From Streptomyces adelaidensis (GTDB taxonomy: Bacteria; Actinomycetota; Actinomycetes; Streptomycetales; Streptomycetaceae): a stretch of 64,000 nt of DNA. The notes under the pieces were generated by a model. The model had not been told where the DNA came from, ran no database searches, and saw nothing but the letters and a program-made list of their open reading frames with translations. Location of the stretch: contig NZ_JAEMUX010000049.1 in NCBI RefSeq assembly GCF_016598475.1, positions 1 to 64,000 of the forward strand, given 5' to 3'. Positions 17,684 through 26,189 of the stretch are shown here, in pieces. Made by a program: the position numbers and the translations under genes. Each line of letters opens with the position of its first letter. The first letter of the stretch is position 1.

Positions 17684-18991
17684 TCAGGGTCGGTAGGGCA
17701 GCTGCGGGACGTCGAAACAGGTGGCGTTCATGTCCCCCTGACTGACCCATCCCTTCCCGTCCTGCCAACGGGCCACCGACACACAGGACCTGCGGGTCTT
17801 CGGGGGCTCGGCGAGCCGCTCGAAGCGGACGGGGACGAGGAGTCCACCGGCGTCGTAGGGCTCGTCCCGGTTCATGAACCGGTCGACGCACGCCCGCGTG
17901 ACACCTCTCTCGCTTCCTTCCCGGCTTCCCGCGCACGATCTCGCCGCGTCCGTGAACCACATCGCGGCCGCCCAGCCCTCCAACTGCCACTGGGAGCGCG
18001 TCTTCAGAGTCTTCGTCGCGTCCCGGAACTCCCGCACCGCCGGGTGCCCGGTGTCCTCGTAGTCGCGGCTGGACCCGGTGGCCCACAGGGCGTTGCGGCA
18101 GCGCGGGGCGTCCCGGTAGTCCTCGGCGACCTCGGAGGTCCAGTTCTGCACATTGGTGACCTTGGCGGTCACCTCGGCGCCGGCCTCGTCCATCGCCTCG
18201 CAGAGCCGGGCGTTGCCGTGGCCGTCGATGGCGTCGAAGACCAGGTCGGCGCCCTGCTCCTTGATGTCGGCGGCGGCCGCGCGGAAGTTGGGCAGCGCGA
18301 AGTCGACCTGCTCGGTGACCACCTCGTACCCCTCGGCCTTCAGCCCCTGGACGACGAGCCGCGCGTACGCGGCGGACGCCGACTGGTTGTACGAGACCAC
18401 GGCGGCGGTACGGGCGCCGTGCTCGCGCTTGAAGTAGCGGTAGACCTCGGTGCCGCCGTACTGCTCGCCGTCCCAGCCGGTCGTGCCGTTCCGTGGCGCG
18501 AGGCTGCCGTAGACGCTGTACAGGTGCGGATAGGTGTCGTACGCCGGGCCGATGGGCTGGCCGCCGATGTCGGGCACGCGCGCGCGTGCGACCCGGGAGG
18601 CGCCCGCGTAGTCGAGGGCGGTGGTGGCGACCAGCGCCACCACCTCGTCATCCTCCACCAGTTTCCGCACGCACTCGTTGTTGCCGACGCCGCTGCCCCC
18701 GTCGTCGCACTCCCGCACCTCGACCCGGCGGCCGTCGATGCCGCCGCGCGCGTTGAGCGCCGCGAAGTAGGCCTTGGCCCCGTCGCGCGGCCCGGTGAAC
18801 GCGGTGCCGCCGACCGGGCTGGTGACACTGGTGATGATGCCGACGCGCAGCGGCTCACGGTTCGGCGGCGTGGTGCCGGCGGTGTCCCGGTGTTCGAAGT
18901 CGCTCTCCGGGAGCCGGCTGCCGCAGGCCGTGGCCAGCAGGAGCAGCAGGCCCGCCGCGGCCGACTCAGCAGCCCGGGCCCGGGGTCGCAT
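17684..18991 (-). CDS. LivK-type ABC substrate-binding lipoprotein
   Basis: A 435-residue periplasmic-binding protein of the branched-chain amino acid (Peripla_BP_6) type. The signal peptide ends in the lipobox LATAC (Cys about 23), so it is anchored as a lipoprotein. The binding fold begins at EPLRVGIITSVTSPVGG and carries the family's GGIDGRRVEV and VALVATTALDYAGASR stretches. Its start ATG overlaps the end of the preceding lipoprotein gene by 26 bases. The permease/ATPase genes of the same importer type lie just beyond on the opposite strand (20173-23537), so this is very likely their binding protein. The ligand could be an amino acid, urea or a related amide; the sequence does not decide. 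Confidence 0.88.
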   Translation of the reverse strand: MRPRARAAESAAAGLLLLLATACGSRLPESDFEHRDTAGTTPPNREPLRVGIITSVTSPVGGTAFTGPRDGAKAYFAALNARGGIDGRRVEVRECDDGGSGVGNNECVRKLVEDDEVVALVATTALDYAGASRVARARVPDIGGQPIGPAYDTYPHLYSVYGSLAPRNGTTGWDGEQYGGTEVYRYFKREHGARTAAVVSYNQSASAAYARLVVQGLKAEGYEVVTEQVDFALPNFRAAAADIKEQGADLVFDAIDGHGNARLCEAMDEAGAEVTAKVTNVQNWTSEVAEDYRDAPRCRNALWATGSSRDYEDTGHPAVREFRDATKTLKTRSQWQLEGWAAAMWFTDAARSCAGSREGSERGVTRACVDRFMNRDEPYDAGGLLVPVRFERLAEPPKTRRSCVSVARWQDGKGWVSQGDMNATCFDVPQLPYRP

Positions 18992-19553
18992 TGCCGCTCA
19001 GCGTGACCAGCCCGCACAGCGTCTTGACGGACACCTTCCAGGTGCCGTCCTGCTCGACGGCCGTGCCCGCCGCGTCGGGCAGGGCGGTGGCGCCCTCCAG
19101 GAGCAGGGTGTAGGTCACGTCGGCGCCGGTCGCCGAGGTGAACGCGACCTTCTGGACCTCGGCCTCCACCTGCCCGCCGCGCTCGTCGCCGCTGAAGGCC
19201 TTCAGTACCGGACCCATCTCCTCACCGTTCTCCAGAACGGCCTGTTTCTCCTTCGTGGAGGTGGCCGGATCGAAGAACTTCCGCCAGTTCTCCTTGATCT
19301 CCTGCTCCGCCGCCGCCTCGTCCGCCGGCCCGGCCGCGCTCGTACTCGGATCGGCCGGCTCGCTGGTCGTCCGCTCCACCGACGGGGTGGGCAGGGGTGT
19401 GTCGCCGCCGCCACCGCTGTCGTCGCTGCATGCCGCGAGGGCCGGGGCGAGGAGGAGGACCAAGGTGGCGGCCAGGGCCGTACCCCGTCCCGCCGCTCCT
19501 GGGCCGCGGCCCCGCCGTCCGTTCGCCCGCCTGAGGTCGCTCCCGAGAACCAT
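18966..19553 (-). CDS. Mtb12-like lipoprotein
   Basis: A 195-residue secreted lipoprotein. The signal peptide (about 20-42) ends in the lipobox LAAC, followed by a Ser/Gly/Pro/Thr-rich linker (DDSGGGGDTPLPTPS) and a compact domain from about 85 (EIKENWRKFFDPATSTKEKQ) resembling the NTF2-like low-molecular-weight antigen Mtb12 family of actinobacteria. The ATG at 19553 is preferred; a GTG pair 9-12 bases upstream is an alternative. It overlaps the binding-protein gene downstream by 26 bases, so they are co-transcribed. Its role in the transporter, if any, is unknown. Confidence 0.78.
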   Translation of the reverse strand: MVLGSDLRRANGRRGRGPGAAGRGTALAATLVLLLAPALAACSDDSGGGGDTPLPTPSVERTTSEPADPSTSAAGPADEAAAEQEIKENWRKFFDPATSTKEKQAVLENGEEMGPVLKAFSGDERGGQVEAEVQKVAFTSATGADVTYTLLLEGATALPDAAGTAVEQDGTWKVSVKTLCGLVTLSGNATPGPGC

Positions 19554-19675
19554 CTGGCTCACCACCGGGTGTCGGTCCGGGCGGTCTACGCCCGGTGCTT
19601 TCAGGGTCAGCTTGCAGGGGGCATAGTGCAAGCCATCGGCTGAGATGGACAGACACACGACGTGTGGAGGCCCGG

Positions 19676-20173
19676 ATGCGAACAGTCCGACCGCGGACCA
19701 CTCACCCCGTCCTCTGGGCCGGCTGGGCCGCGCTCGCCGGTGGCGCCGTGCTGTGCGTCGTCGGCTGGTACGGCATCTCCGGCGAACGCTTCGCCGAGCG
19801 GCAGCTCCCCTACCTGGCCTCCTGCACGGTGCCCGGAGCCGCGCTGATCATCGCGGGCGCGGTCCTCCTCGCCCACGGCCAAAACGCCCTGGCCGCCACG
19901 CGCGTCGAGGAGTTGTACGGCCTCCTGGTCACCGCCGAGCCCGCCGGCGCCGACGTGTCCGGGCCGGCGGCGGTCGTGCCCCTCGCCACCAGCGGCAAGC
20001 TGCTGATGGTGCCCGGCGGCACCCTCTGGCACCGCGCGGACTGCCCGCTGGTGGCCGGCAAGGCGGAGGCGGTGCCGGTGGACTCCCGGGTGCCGGCGAG
20101 CGGCGAACTGCGGCCGTGCCCGATCTGCGAGGCGCCCTCCGGGAGTGACGCGGCCGAGCCCACGGAGGGCTGA
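19676..20173 (+). CDS. Small membrane protein with zinc-type Cys/His motif
   Basis: A 165-residue protein with two hydrophobic segments near the N-terminus (about 13-33 and 47-69) and a soluble C-terminal part. The ATG at 19676 follows GGAGG. In the C-terminal part, WHRADC (about 118-123) and CPIC (about 148-151) form an H-x3-C ... C-x2-C pattern like that of small Ada-type zinc-binding domains found next to nucleases and other enzymes. It overlaps by one base (TGATG) with the start of the Liv-type fusion gene, so it belongs to that operon; it could be a regulatory or assembly subunit. Function is unknown. Confidence 0.75.
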   Translation: MRTVRPRTTHPVLWAGWAALAGGAVLCVVGWYGISGERFAERQLPYLASCTVPGAALIIAGAVLLAHGQNALAATRVEELYGLLVTAEPAGADVSGPAAVVPLATSGKLLMVPGGTLWHRADCPLVAGKAEAVPVDSRVPASGELRPCPICEAPSGSDAAEPTEG

Positions 20174-22899
20174 TGGCGTCGTTGACGTACGACCTCACGC
20201 TGGCCGGGCTGTCGGTCGGCGGCGCGGCGGCCCTCACCGGGATCGGTCTGATCGTGACGTACCGGGCCACCGGTGTGCTCAACTTCGCGCACGGGGCGAT
20301 CGCGATGGTGTGCGCGTATCTGCTGCGGCAGTTCACCGTGGAGTGGGACTGGCCCCTCTGGCTCGGCGCCTCGGTGACGCTGCTGGTGGTGGCTCCCGTC
20401 ATCGGCCTGGTGCTGGAGCGCTTCGTCTTCCGCCCGCTCGCCGTGCTCGGCGGCGACCCGGCGCAGACCCTCGTGGCGTCCATCGGCGTCTTCGTCCTCC
20501 TCGTCGGCGGGGCCGCCCTGCTGTGGGGGCAGGGGGCGCGGGCCGACGCGCCGACGCTGGTGTCCGCCGAGCCGTGGGGCCAGTTGGCGGTGGTCCTGGC
20601 GGTCGCGGCGGCCGTCGGCGCGGTCACGCGCTTCACGCGCTTCGGCCGCGAACTGCGCGCCGTCGTGGACGACAGGTCCCTCGCCGTCCTCGCAGGCGTC
20701 GACGCGGACCGGGTGGCCGCCGCGGGCTGGGCCTTCGGCTCCTTCACTGCGGGCCTGACGGGCGTCCTGCTGGTCCCGTACGTACGCCTCGACCCGTACG
20801 GCATGCCGCTCCTGGTGATGGAGGTGGTCGCCGTGGCGGTCGCCGCCCGGATGCGCGGCCTGCCGGTGGCGGTGGTGGTGGCGCTCGGCATCGGGGTCGC
20901 CCAGAGCCAGCTGACCCGGCTGCATCCCTCGGGCTGGGCGGAGCCGCTGCTCCGGGCGGTGGGCGCCGACCTCTTCGTCGTGGCCCTGCTCATCGCGGCC
21001 CTCGTCCTGCCCGGCGTCGGCACCCGGGACGCCCTGCCGCGCACGGCGACCGCACGGGTGCGCACGCCCGCCGGGGCCTGGATCGTGGCGGCGCTGCTCT
21101 TCCTGATCCCACTGGGCTTCGCGGGCCCGGACCTGCATACGGCCGTCCAGGTGCCGGCGCTGGGCGTGGTCCTGCTCTCCCTGGTGGTGGTGACGGGCCG
21201 GGGCGGCCAGATCTCCCTCGGACAGGCGGCGTACGCGGGCCTGGGCGCGCTGTTCACCGCGCTCCTGGCGGCCGGCCGCTTCCCCTTCCTGCCCCCGCTC
21301 CCCGAACTGACCGCCCTGCTGGTCGCCGTGCTTCTGGTGGCCCCCCTCGGCCTGCTGACCGGCCGGCCCGCCATCAGCCGCCACGGCCTGGCCCTCGCCC
21401 TCGCCACCTTCGCGGTGGGCGTCGGCGTCAGCCGCTTCGTCTTCGCCCAGCCGTACGCGACCTCCGGCCTCACCCTCTCCCGCCCTGCCGGTTTCGAGGG
21501 GGACCGCGCGTACTACGTCCTGGAGTTGGCCCTCCTGGCCTGCGCGCTCCTGGCCGTCCACGCGCTGCGCCGGGGCCGCACCGGCCGGGCCCTCGCCGCC
21601 CTGCGCGACCACGAGTCCGGCGCCTCGGCGGCGGGCGTCCGCGTACCCGCCCTCAAGCTCACGGCCTTCGTGGCGGGCGCCGCGCTCGCTGCCCTCGGCG
21701 GCGGCCTCCTCGCCATGGGCGTCCACGCCTTCGACCCCGGCGCCTACGACCCCGTCCGCGGCCTCCTCTGGTTCGCCGCCGTCGTCGTCCTGGGCGCCGA
21801 CAGCGCCCTGGGCGCCCTCGCGGCGGCCGCCCTGCTCGTAGGCCTCGACGCCGGCACCAAGGGCGGCGTGGCCGCCGCCGTGATCGGCGTCCTGGCCGTA
21901 CTGGTGGGCCGCTTCCCCGGCGGCCCGTACGAGGCGGCTCGCGCGGCGGCCACCCGGCTGCGGCGGGGGACGACGCCCCGGGGCGAGCTGACGCCGACGG
22001 GGGTACGGGCCCGGGAGCGGGTACGGGCGGGGATGTCGGCCGGGGCGGCTCTGCGGCCCGCGGGCGACTCGGGCGGGGCAGCGGCGGCATCCCCCGAGGC
22101 GGGCGGCTCGGGGCGGGACGGCGCCCAGGAACAGCCGCCCACCCCGGCCGCCGCGCCCACCCCGAGACCCACCACCACCGGCACCACCCCTCCCCCTCCC
22201 CGCGCCCCCTCCCTCGGAGCCCGCCACCTCAGCCTCCGCTACGGCGAGTTCACCGCTCTCGACGGTGTCGACCTCGACGTCCCGCCAGGTCGCGTCAGTG
22301 CGGTCGTGGGGCCCAACGGGGCAGGGAAGAGCACCCTGTTCCACTGTCTCGCCGGAACGCTGCGGCCCGGCGGCGGCCGGGTGAGCTTCGGTGAGCGGGA
22401 CATCACACGACTTCCGGCACATGCGCGCACCCGGCTCGGTATCGCTCGGACGTTCCAACAGCTGGCTGTTTTCCCATCCTTGACGGTCGCCGAAAATGTG
22501 CGGGTGGGCGCCGAGCAGGGTCGGGTCACCGATCCCGGGGCGGTGGAGCGGGCCCTACGGCTGCTCGGACTGGACGGGCCGGTGCGGACGTTGCCCGCCG
22601 CCGGGCTGGCGACCGGGACGCTGCGGCGGGTCGAGCTGGCGCGGGCGCTGGCCGGCGGCCCCCGGGTGCTGCTGCTGGACGAGCCGGCCGCCGGGCTCGA
22701 CGCGGGCGAGGTGGCCGCCCTCGCCCGCGTGCTGCGCGCCCTCGCCGACGACGGCACGGCCCTGCTGGTCGTCGAACACGACCTCGACCTCGTCGCAGAC
22801 CTCGCGGACGTCGTGCACGTGATGGCGGCGGGCCGGATCGTCACCTCCGGCCCCGCCGAACGGATCCTCCGCTCACTCGACCCGGCGGCCGAACGATGA
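20173..22899 (+). CDS. LivH-LivM-LivG triple fusion ABC transporter
   Basis: A 908-residue protein joining both permeases and one ATPase of a branched-chain amino acid-type importer. Residues 1-285 are LivH-like (ATGVLNFAHGAIAMVCAY is the classic first motif); about 300-595 are LivM-like (GRGGQISLGQAAYAGLGALF, LRDHESGASAAGVRV); a Pro/Ala/Gly-rich linker spans about 600-675; the LivG-like ATPase begins near 678. In the ATPase, Walker A GPNGAGKST, Q-loop FQQLAVFPSLTVAENV, Walker B VLLLDEPAAGLD and the switch His (VVEHDLD) are intact, but the ABC signature is degenerate (LATGTLRRVELARAL, compared with LSYGQQRRLE-type sequences in the family). Normally these are three genes. ATG 20173 overlaps the preceding TGA, and the 3' end overlaps livF by ATGA. 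Confidence 0.9.
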   Translation: MASLTYDLTLAGLSVGGAAALTGIGLIVTYRATGVLNFAHGAIAMVCAYLLRQFTVEWDWPLWLGASVTLLVVAPVIGLVLERFVFRPLAVLGGDPAQTLVASIGVFVLLVGGAALLWGQGARADAPTLVSAEPWGQLAVVLAVAAAVGAVTRFTRFGRELRAVVDDRSLAVLAGVDADRVAAAGWAFGSFTAGLTGVLLVPYVRLDPYGMPLLVMEVVAVAVAARMRGLPVAVVVALGIGVAQSQLTRLHPSGWAEPLLRAVGADLFVVALLIAALVLPGVGTRDALPRTATARVRTPAGAWIVAALLFLIPLGFAGPDLHTAVQVPALGVVLLSLVVVTGRGGQISLGQAAYAGLGALFTALLAAGRFPFLPPLPELTALLVAVLLVAPLGLLTGRPAISRHGLALALATFAVGVGVSRFVFAQPYATSGLTLSRPAGFEGDRAYYVLELALLACALLAVHALRRGRTGRALAALRDHESGASAAGVRVPALKLTAFVAGAALAALGGGLLAMGVHAFDPGAYDPVRGLLWFAAVVVLGADSALGALAAAALLVGLDAGTKGGVAAAVIGVLAVLVGRFPGGPYEAARAAATRLRRGTTPRGELTPTGVRARERVRAGMSAGAALRPAGDSGGAAAASPEAGGSGRDGAQEQPPTPAAAPTPRPTTTGTTPPPPRAPSLGARHLSLRYGEFTALDGVDLDVPPGRVSAVVGPNGAGKSTLFHCLAGTLRPGGGRVSFGERDITRLPAHARTRLGIARTFQQLAVFPSLTVAENVRVGAEQGRVTDPGAVERALRLLGLDGPVRTLPAAGLATGTLRRVELARALAGGPRVLLLDEPAAGLDAGEVAALARVLRALADDGTALLVVEHDLDLVADLADVVHVMAAGRIVTSGPAERILRSLDPAAER

Positions 22900-23537
22900 C
22901 CCACATCTCCCTGCGCCACGCCCGCGTCCGCTACGGCCCCCTGGAGGCCCTGCACGGCCTCACCCTCGCCGCTCCGGGCCCCGGCCTGACCGTCCTGCTG
23001 GGCCGCAACGGCTCCGGCCGTACGACCGCGCTGCGGGCCCTCGCCGGCACGGTCCCGCTCTCCGGCGGCGCCGTGGTGTGGGACGGTGCCGACGTGACCC
23101 GGGTGCCCGCCTACGAGCGCGCCCGGCGCGGCCTCGTCCTCGTACCGGAGCGGCGGGCCGTCTTCGGCTCGCTCACCGTGCGCGAGAACCTCGAACTCGC
23201 CGCGCCGGACGTCTCCTCCGCCCTGGACGCCTATCCACAGCTCGCCCCGCTCCTCCCCCGCCGCGCCGGCACCCTCTCCGGCGGCGAGCAGCGCATGGTC
23301 GCCCTCTCCCGGGCCCTGCCGCCCCACGTGCGAGTCGTCCTCGCCGACGAACCCACCCAGGGCATGTCACCGGCGGTCGCGACCCGCACGTACGCACTGC
23401 TCGGCGGCCTCGACGCCTGTGTGGTCGTCGCCGAACAGCGCCTGCCACCGGCGCTGCGCGAGACACCGGGCGTGCTCGTGTACGAACTCCGCCGCGGAGC
23501 ACTGGCGTTCGGCGGCGAGGCGAGGGAACTCGACTGA
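22896..23537 (+). CDS. LivF-type ABC ATPase with altered Walker A
   Basis: A 213-residue ATPase, the second nucleotide-binding subunit of the Liv-type importer. The start codon overlaps the stop of the fusion gene (ATGA). The family signature LSGGEQRMVALSRAL, Walker B VVLADEPTQGM and the LivF-type GLVLVPERRAVFGSLTV segment are intact. The Walker A motif reads GRNGSGRTT: the invariant lysine is arginine (codon CGT at about 23019-23021), which usually reduces or abolishes ATP hydrolysis. The protein is also about 20 residues shorter than usual, ending soon after the switch region, where the expected His is replaced (VVAEQRLP). With the degenerate signature in the fused LivG, the pair may have only one competent ATP site. 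Confidence 0.88.
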   Translation: MTHISLRHARVRYGPLEALHGLTLAAPGPGLTVLLGRNGSGRTTALRALAGTVPLSGGAVVWDGADVTRVPAYERARRGLVLVPERRAVFGSLTVRENLELAAPDVSSALDAYPQLAPLLPRRAGTLSGGEQRMVALSRALPPHVRVVLADEPTQGMSPAVATRTYALLGGLDACVVVAEQRLPPALRETPGVLVYELRRGALAFGGEARELD

Positions 23538-23568
23538 TCCGGCGCGGCACGGGTCCCGGGGCGCGCGG

Positions 23569-24324
<756 letters not shown>

Positions 24325-24331
24325 TCAGCCC

Positions 24332-24384
24332 CGTCCGCCGGCGGTGGTGTTGCTGTGAGCTGGCTGCGGTGCGGCCGGCGGACG
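24332..24384 (-). promoter_or_regulatory. Hairpin in the leader of the rpf-like gene
   Basis: CGTCCGCCGGC (24332-24342) pairs perfectly with GCCGGCGGACG (24374-24384) around a 31-base loop, 83-135 bases upstream of the rpf-like ATG. Leaders of Streptomyces rpf genes can carry regulatory RNA; I looked for the conserved c-di-AMP (ydaO) riboswitch core and do not see it. The rest of 24250-24786 shows no gene. Confidence 0.5.
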
Positions 24385-24786
24385 TACCCGAGCGGTGCTC
24401 GTTGCACACGGCGGGGAATGTATGGAGGTTGACGCGCTGTCAGCAACCGATGGCTTGTCATGCGAGGCCAGTTCGCCGTTACCGCGAGTAGCGGCCAATT
24501 CAGGCCACCCACTTCATTCCCTGATTTCAGGATTTGTCGACCAGACCCCTCGATGATCTGTGACCCACTTCACCCGGCCAACTTCCTGGCTACGCAGAGA
24601 AGTTGGCGCGGAGTAACCGATTCCGCCGGTGAATTCACCCTGCGCGTCGGATGGTTCGATTCCGTTCGTCCTCGGGCGTGACTCCGGCCACAGATCGCCC
24701 GTTGTCTCCTTCATGAGCCGGAACCTCCGCGCTCATGGGCCGGGCTCCACCCGGCACCGACCCGCACCGCATCCCGAGGAGCCACC

Positions 24787-25557
24787 GTGCCGCGCATGCT
24801 CGACGTCAGCGACGAGGTACGCGCCGAGATCGGCGACGAAGAAGCCGACCGGCTGCTCGCCGGCGAGAACGCCCCCGGCGGCTACGACTGCACGTCGTGC
24901 CGCACCCCCGGCGACTCCGAGCAGGAGCGCACCAGCACCGTCCTCTTCGTCGGCGACGAGACAGCCGTTCTCGCCTTCGCCCACGCCACCTGTCTGCCCT
25001 CCCAGGTCGTCCAGGTCACCGAGGAACAGTTGCAGGGCGCCGCCCGTTCCATCGCCGGGGACAGCCCGGTCCAGGCCGCGCCCGAGCAGGCCGTGCTCGG
25101 CGTCACCAGCGGACTGATCCTGCTCAGCGGCGAGTTGCACCCGGCGCTGGTGGTGGAACCGACCGCCCCCATCGCGCGCCCGGGCACGACCGGCGCGGGC
25201 GACGACTTCCTGCCCCTGCTCATCGAGCAGGGCTTCATGCCGCTCCCCCAGATCGACTCCGTACCGCCCGTACTGCACGGCTGGTCCATCCTGCTCGCGA
25301 TGGGCCAGCTGCACGCCATCCTGCAGCCGGGAACCACCGGTGGTTCGCCGGTCGCGTGGTGGCAGGCGCACCAGGCCCTCCAGGTCGCCGACGCCTGGCG
25401 GGCGGCCGCGAACAAGCATCAGCAGGTGCTGATGTTCGCGGCGCCGGTCGGGTCGATCGGACGGCAGCCGCGGGAGGATCTGCTGCGGGACGCGCTCGAC
25501 AAGGCGGCGGCCAACGGGAAGTTGGTGGCGGCCACGCTGCCGCTCGCCGGGACCTGA
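24787..25557 (+). CDS. Conserved actinobacterial protein of unknown function
   Basis: A 256-residue soluble protein. The GTG at 24787 follows CGAGGAGCC. The N-terminus has a CTSCRTPGD motif (about residues 35-43) and another Cys in HATCLPSQVV (about 70), which might bind a metal; the remainder alternates strands and helices (HALVVEP-like core, FLPLLIEQGF, HGWSILLAMGQLHAIL). I do not recognise the family by name. It stands alone between the rpf-like gene and another unknown gene that begins 52 bases later and may be co-transcribed. Confidence 0.7.
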   Translation: MPRMLDVSDEVRAEIGDEEADRLLAGENAPGGYDCTSCRTPGDSEQERTSTVLFVGDETAVLAFAHATCLPSQVVQVTEEQLQGAARSIAGDSPVQAAPEQAVLGVTSGLILLSGELHPALVVEPTAPIARPGTTGAGDDFLPLLIEQGFMPLPQIDSVPPVLHGWSILLAMGQLHAILQPGTTGGSPVAWWQAHQALQVADAWRAAANKHQQVLMFAAPVGSIGRQPREDLLRDALDKAAANGKLVAATLPLAGT

Positions 25558-25609
25558 GCGCTCCGCCCTGCGGGCCGTCCCTCGGAAGCGGAGCCCGACC
25601 GGAGGCTGA

Positions 25610-26077
25610 ATGGTGGAGTCGGCGCATCTCTTCCGCAGCGGGGTCGTTGGCACAGACGTGCACGCATACGACGTTCCCCGCCGCCAGCCCTACCAGTCGA
25701 TCCCATCCATGCGGCCGACCCAGGATCCCTCGGGCGACCCCTCGGCCACACCGATCTACGACATGCTCTACGCGGAGTGGGTCAGAACCTATCGGACCCT
25801 GCCGGGCGACCGGCACGGTGAGGAGGAGATGGGGTTCACGGGCTTCGGGAGCCTCACGCACGGCTCCGGCGGCCAGCGCGGGTCGGGGTCGTACAGCTCC
25901 GGCTCGTACGGCGCCCGGCACGCGGCGGGACACCTCGCCACCCAGCGTGAGACGCACCCCGGTCACACGGCCTCGACGACCAGCGTCTGGCAGGCGGTCG
26001 GACGCATCCCCACCGGGCAGACGGGGATGCACCACATCCCGTCGCCCCTGCCGCCCAACCCGCGCCGAGGCCTCTGA
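25610..26077 (+). CDS. Conserved small protein, probably disordered
   Basis: A 155-residue protein starting at ATG 25610 behind GGAGG. It contains ATPIYDMLYAEWVRTYRTLP (about 47-66), the most structured and likely conserved part, followed by a Gly/Ser-rich and His-rich low-complexity half (GSGGQRGSGSYSSGSYGAR) and a C-terminal SVWQAVGRIPTGQTGMHHIP. No signal peptide or membrane segment. I do not recognise its function. The transcript ends at a 25-bp terminator. Confidence 0.65.
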   Translation: MVESAHLFRSGVVGTDVHAYDVPRRQPYQSIPSMRPTQDPSGDPSATPIYDMLYAEWVRTYRTLPGDRHGEEEMGFTGFGSLTHGSGGQRGSGSYSSGSYGARHAAGHLATQRETHPGHTASTTSVWQAVGRIPTGQTGMHHIPSPLPPNPRRGL

Positions 26078-26111
26078 CGACGAAGAGACTCGAAGCGGCG
26101 CGCAGGGACAC

Positions 26112-26165
26112 ATGAGGAGGGCGGCTCCCCAAGGTCGACAGACCTTGGGGAGCCGCCCTCCTCAT
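26112..26165. terminator. Bidirectional terminator, 25-bp perfect stem
   Basis: 26112-26136 pairs perfectly with 26141-26165 around the loop GACA. It lies between the convergent small gene (ends 26077) and der (ends 26190) and should serve both. Confidence 0.95.
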
Positions 26166-26189
26166 TCACGTCGTGCTGCAGGCGCAGGT

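Noticed and set aside
15429-23537. Biosynthetic gene cluster for a secondary metabolite
   Set aside because: The glycosyltransferases, exporter and regulators are scattered among housekeeping genes, with no PKS, NRPS, terpene or RiPP core enzyme.
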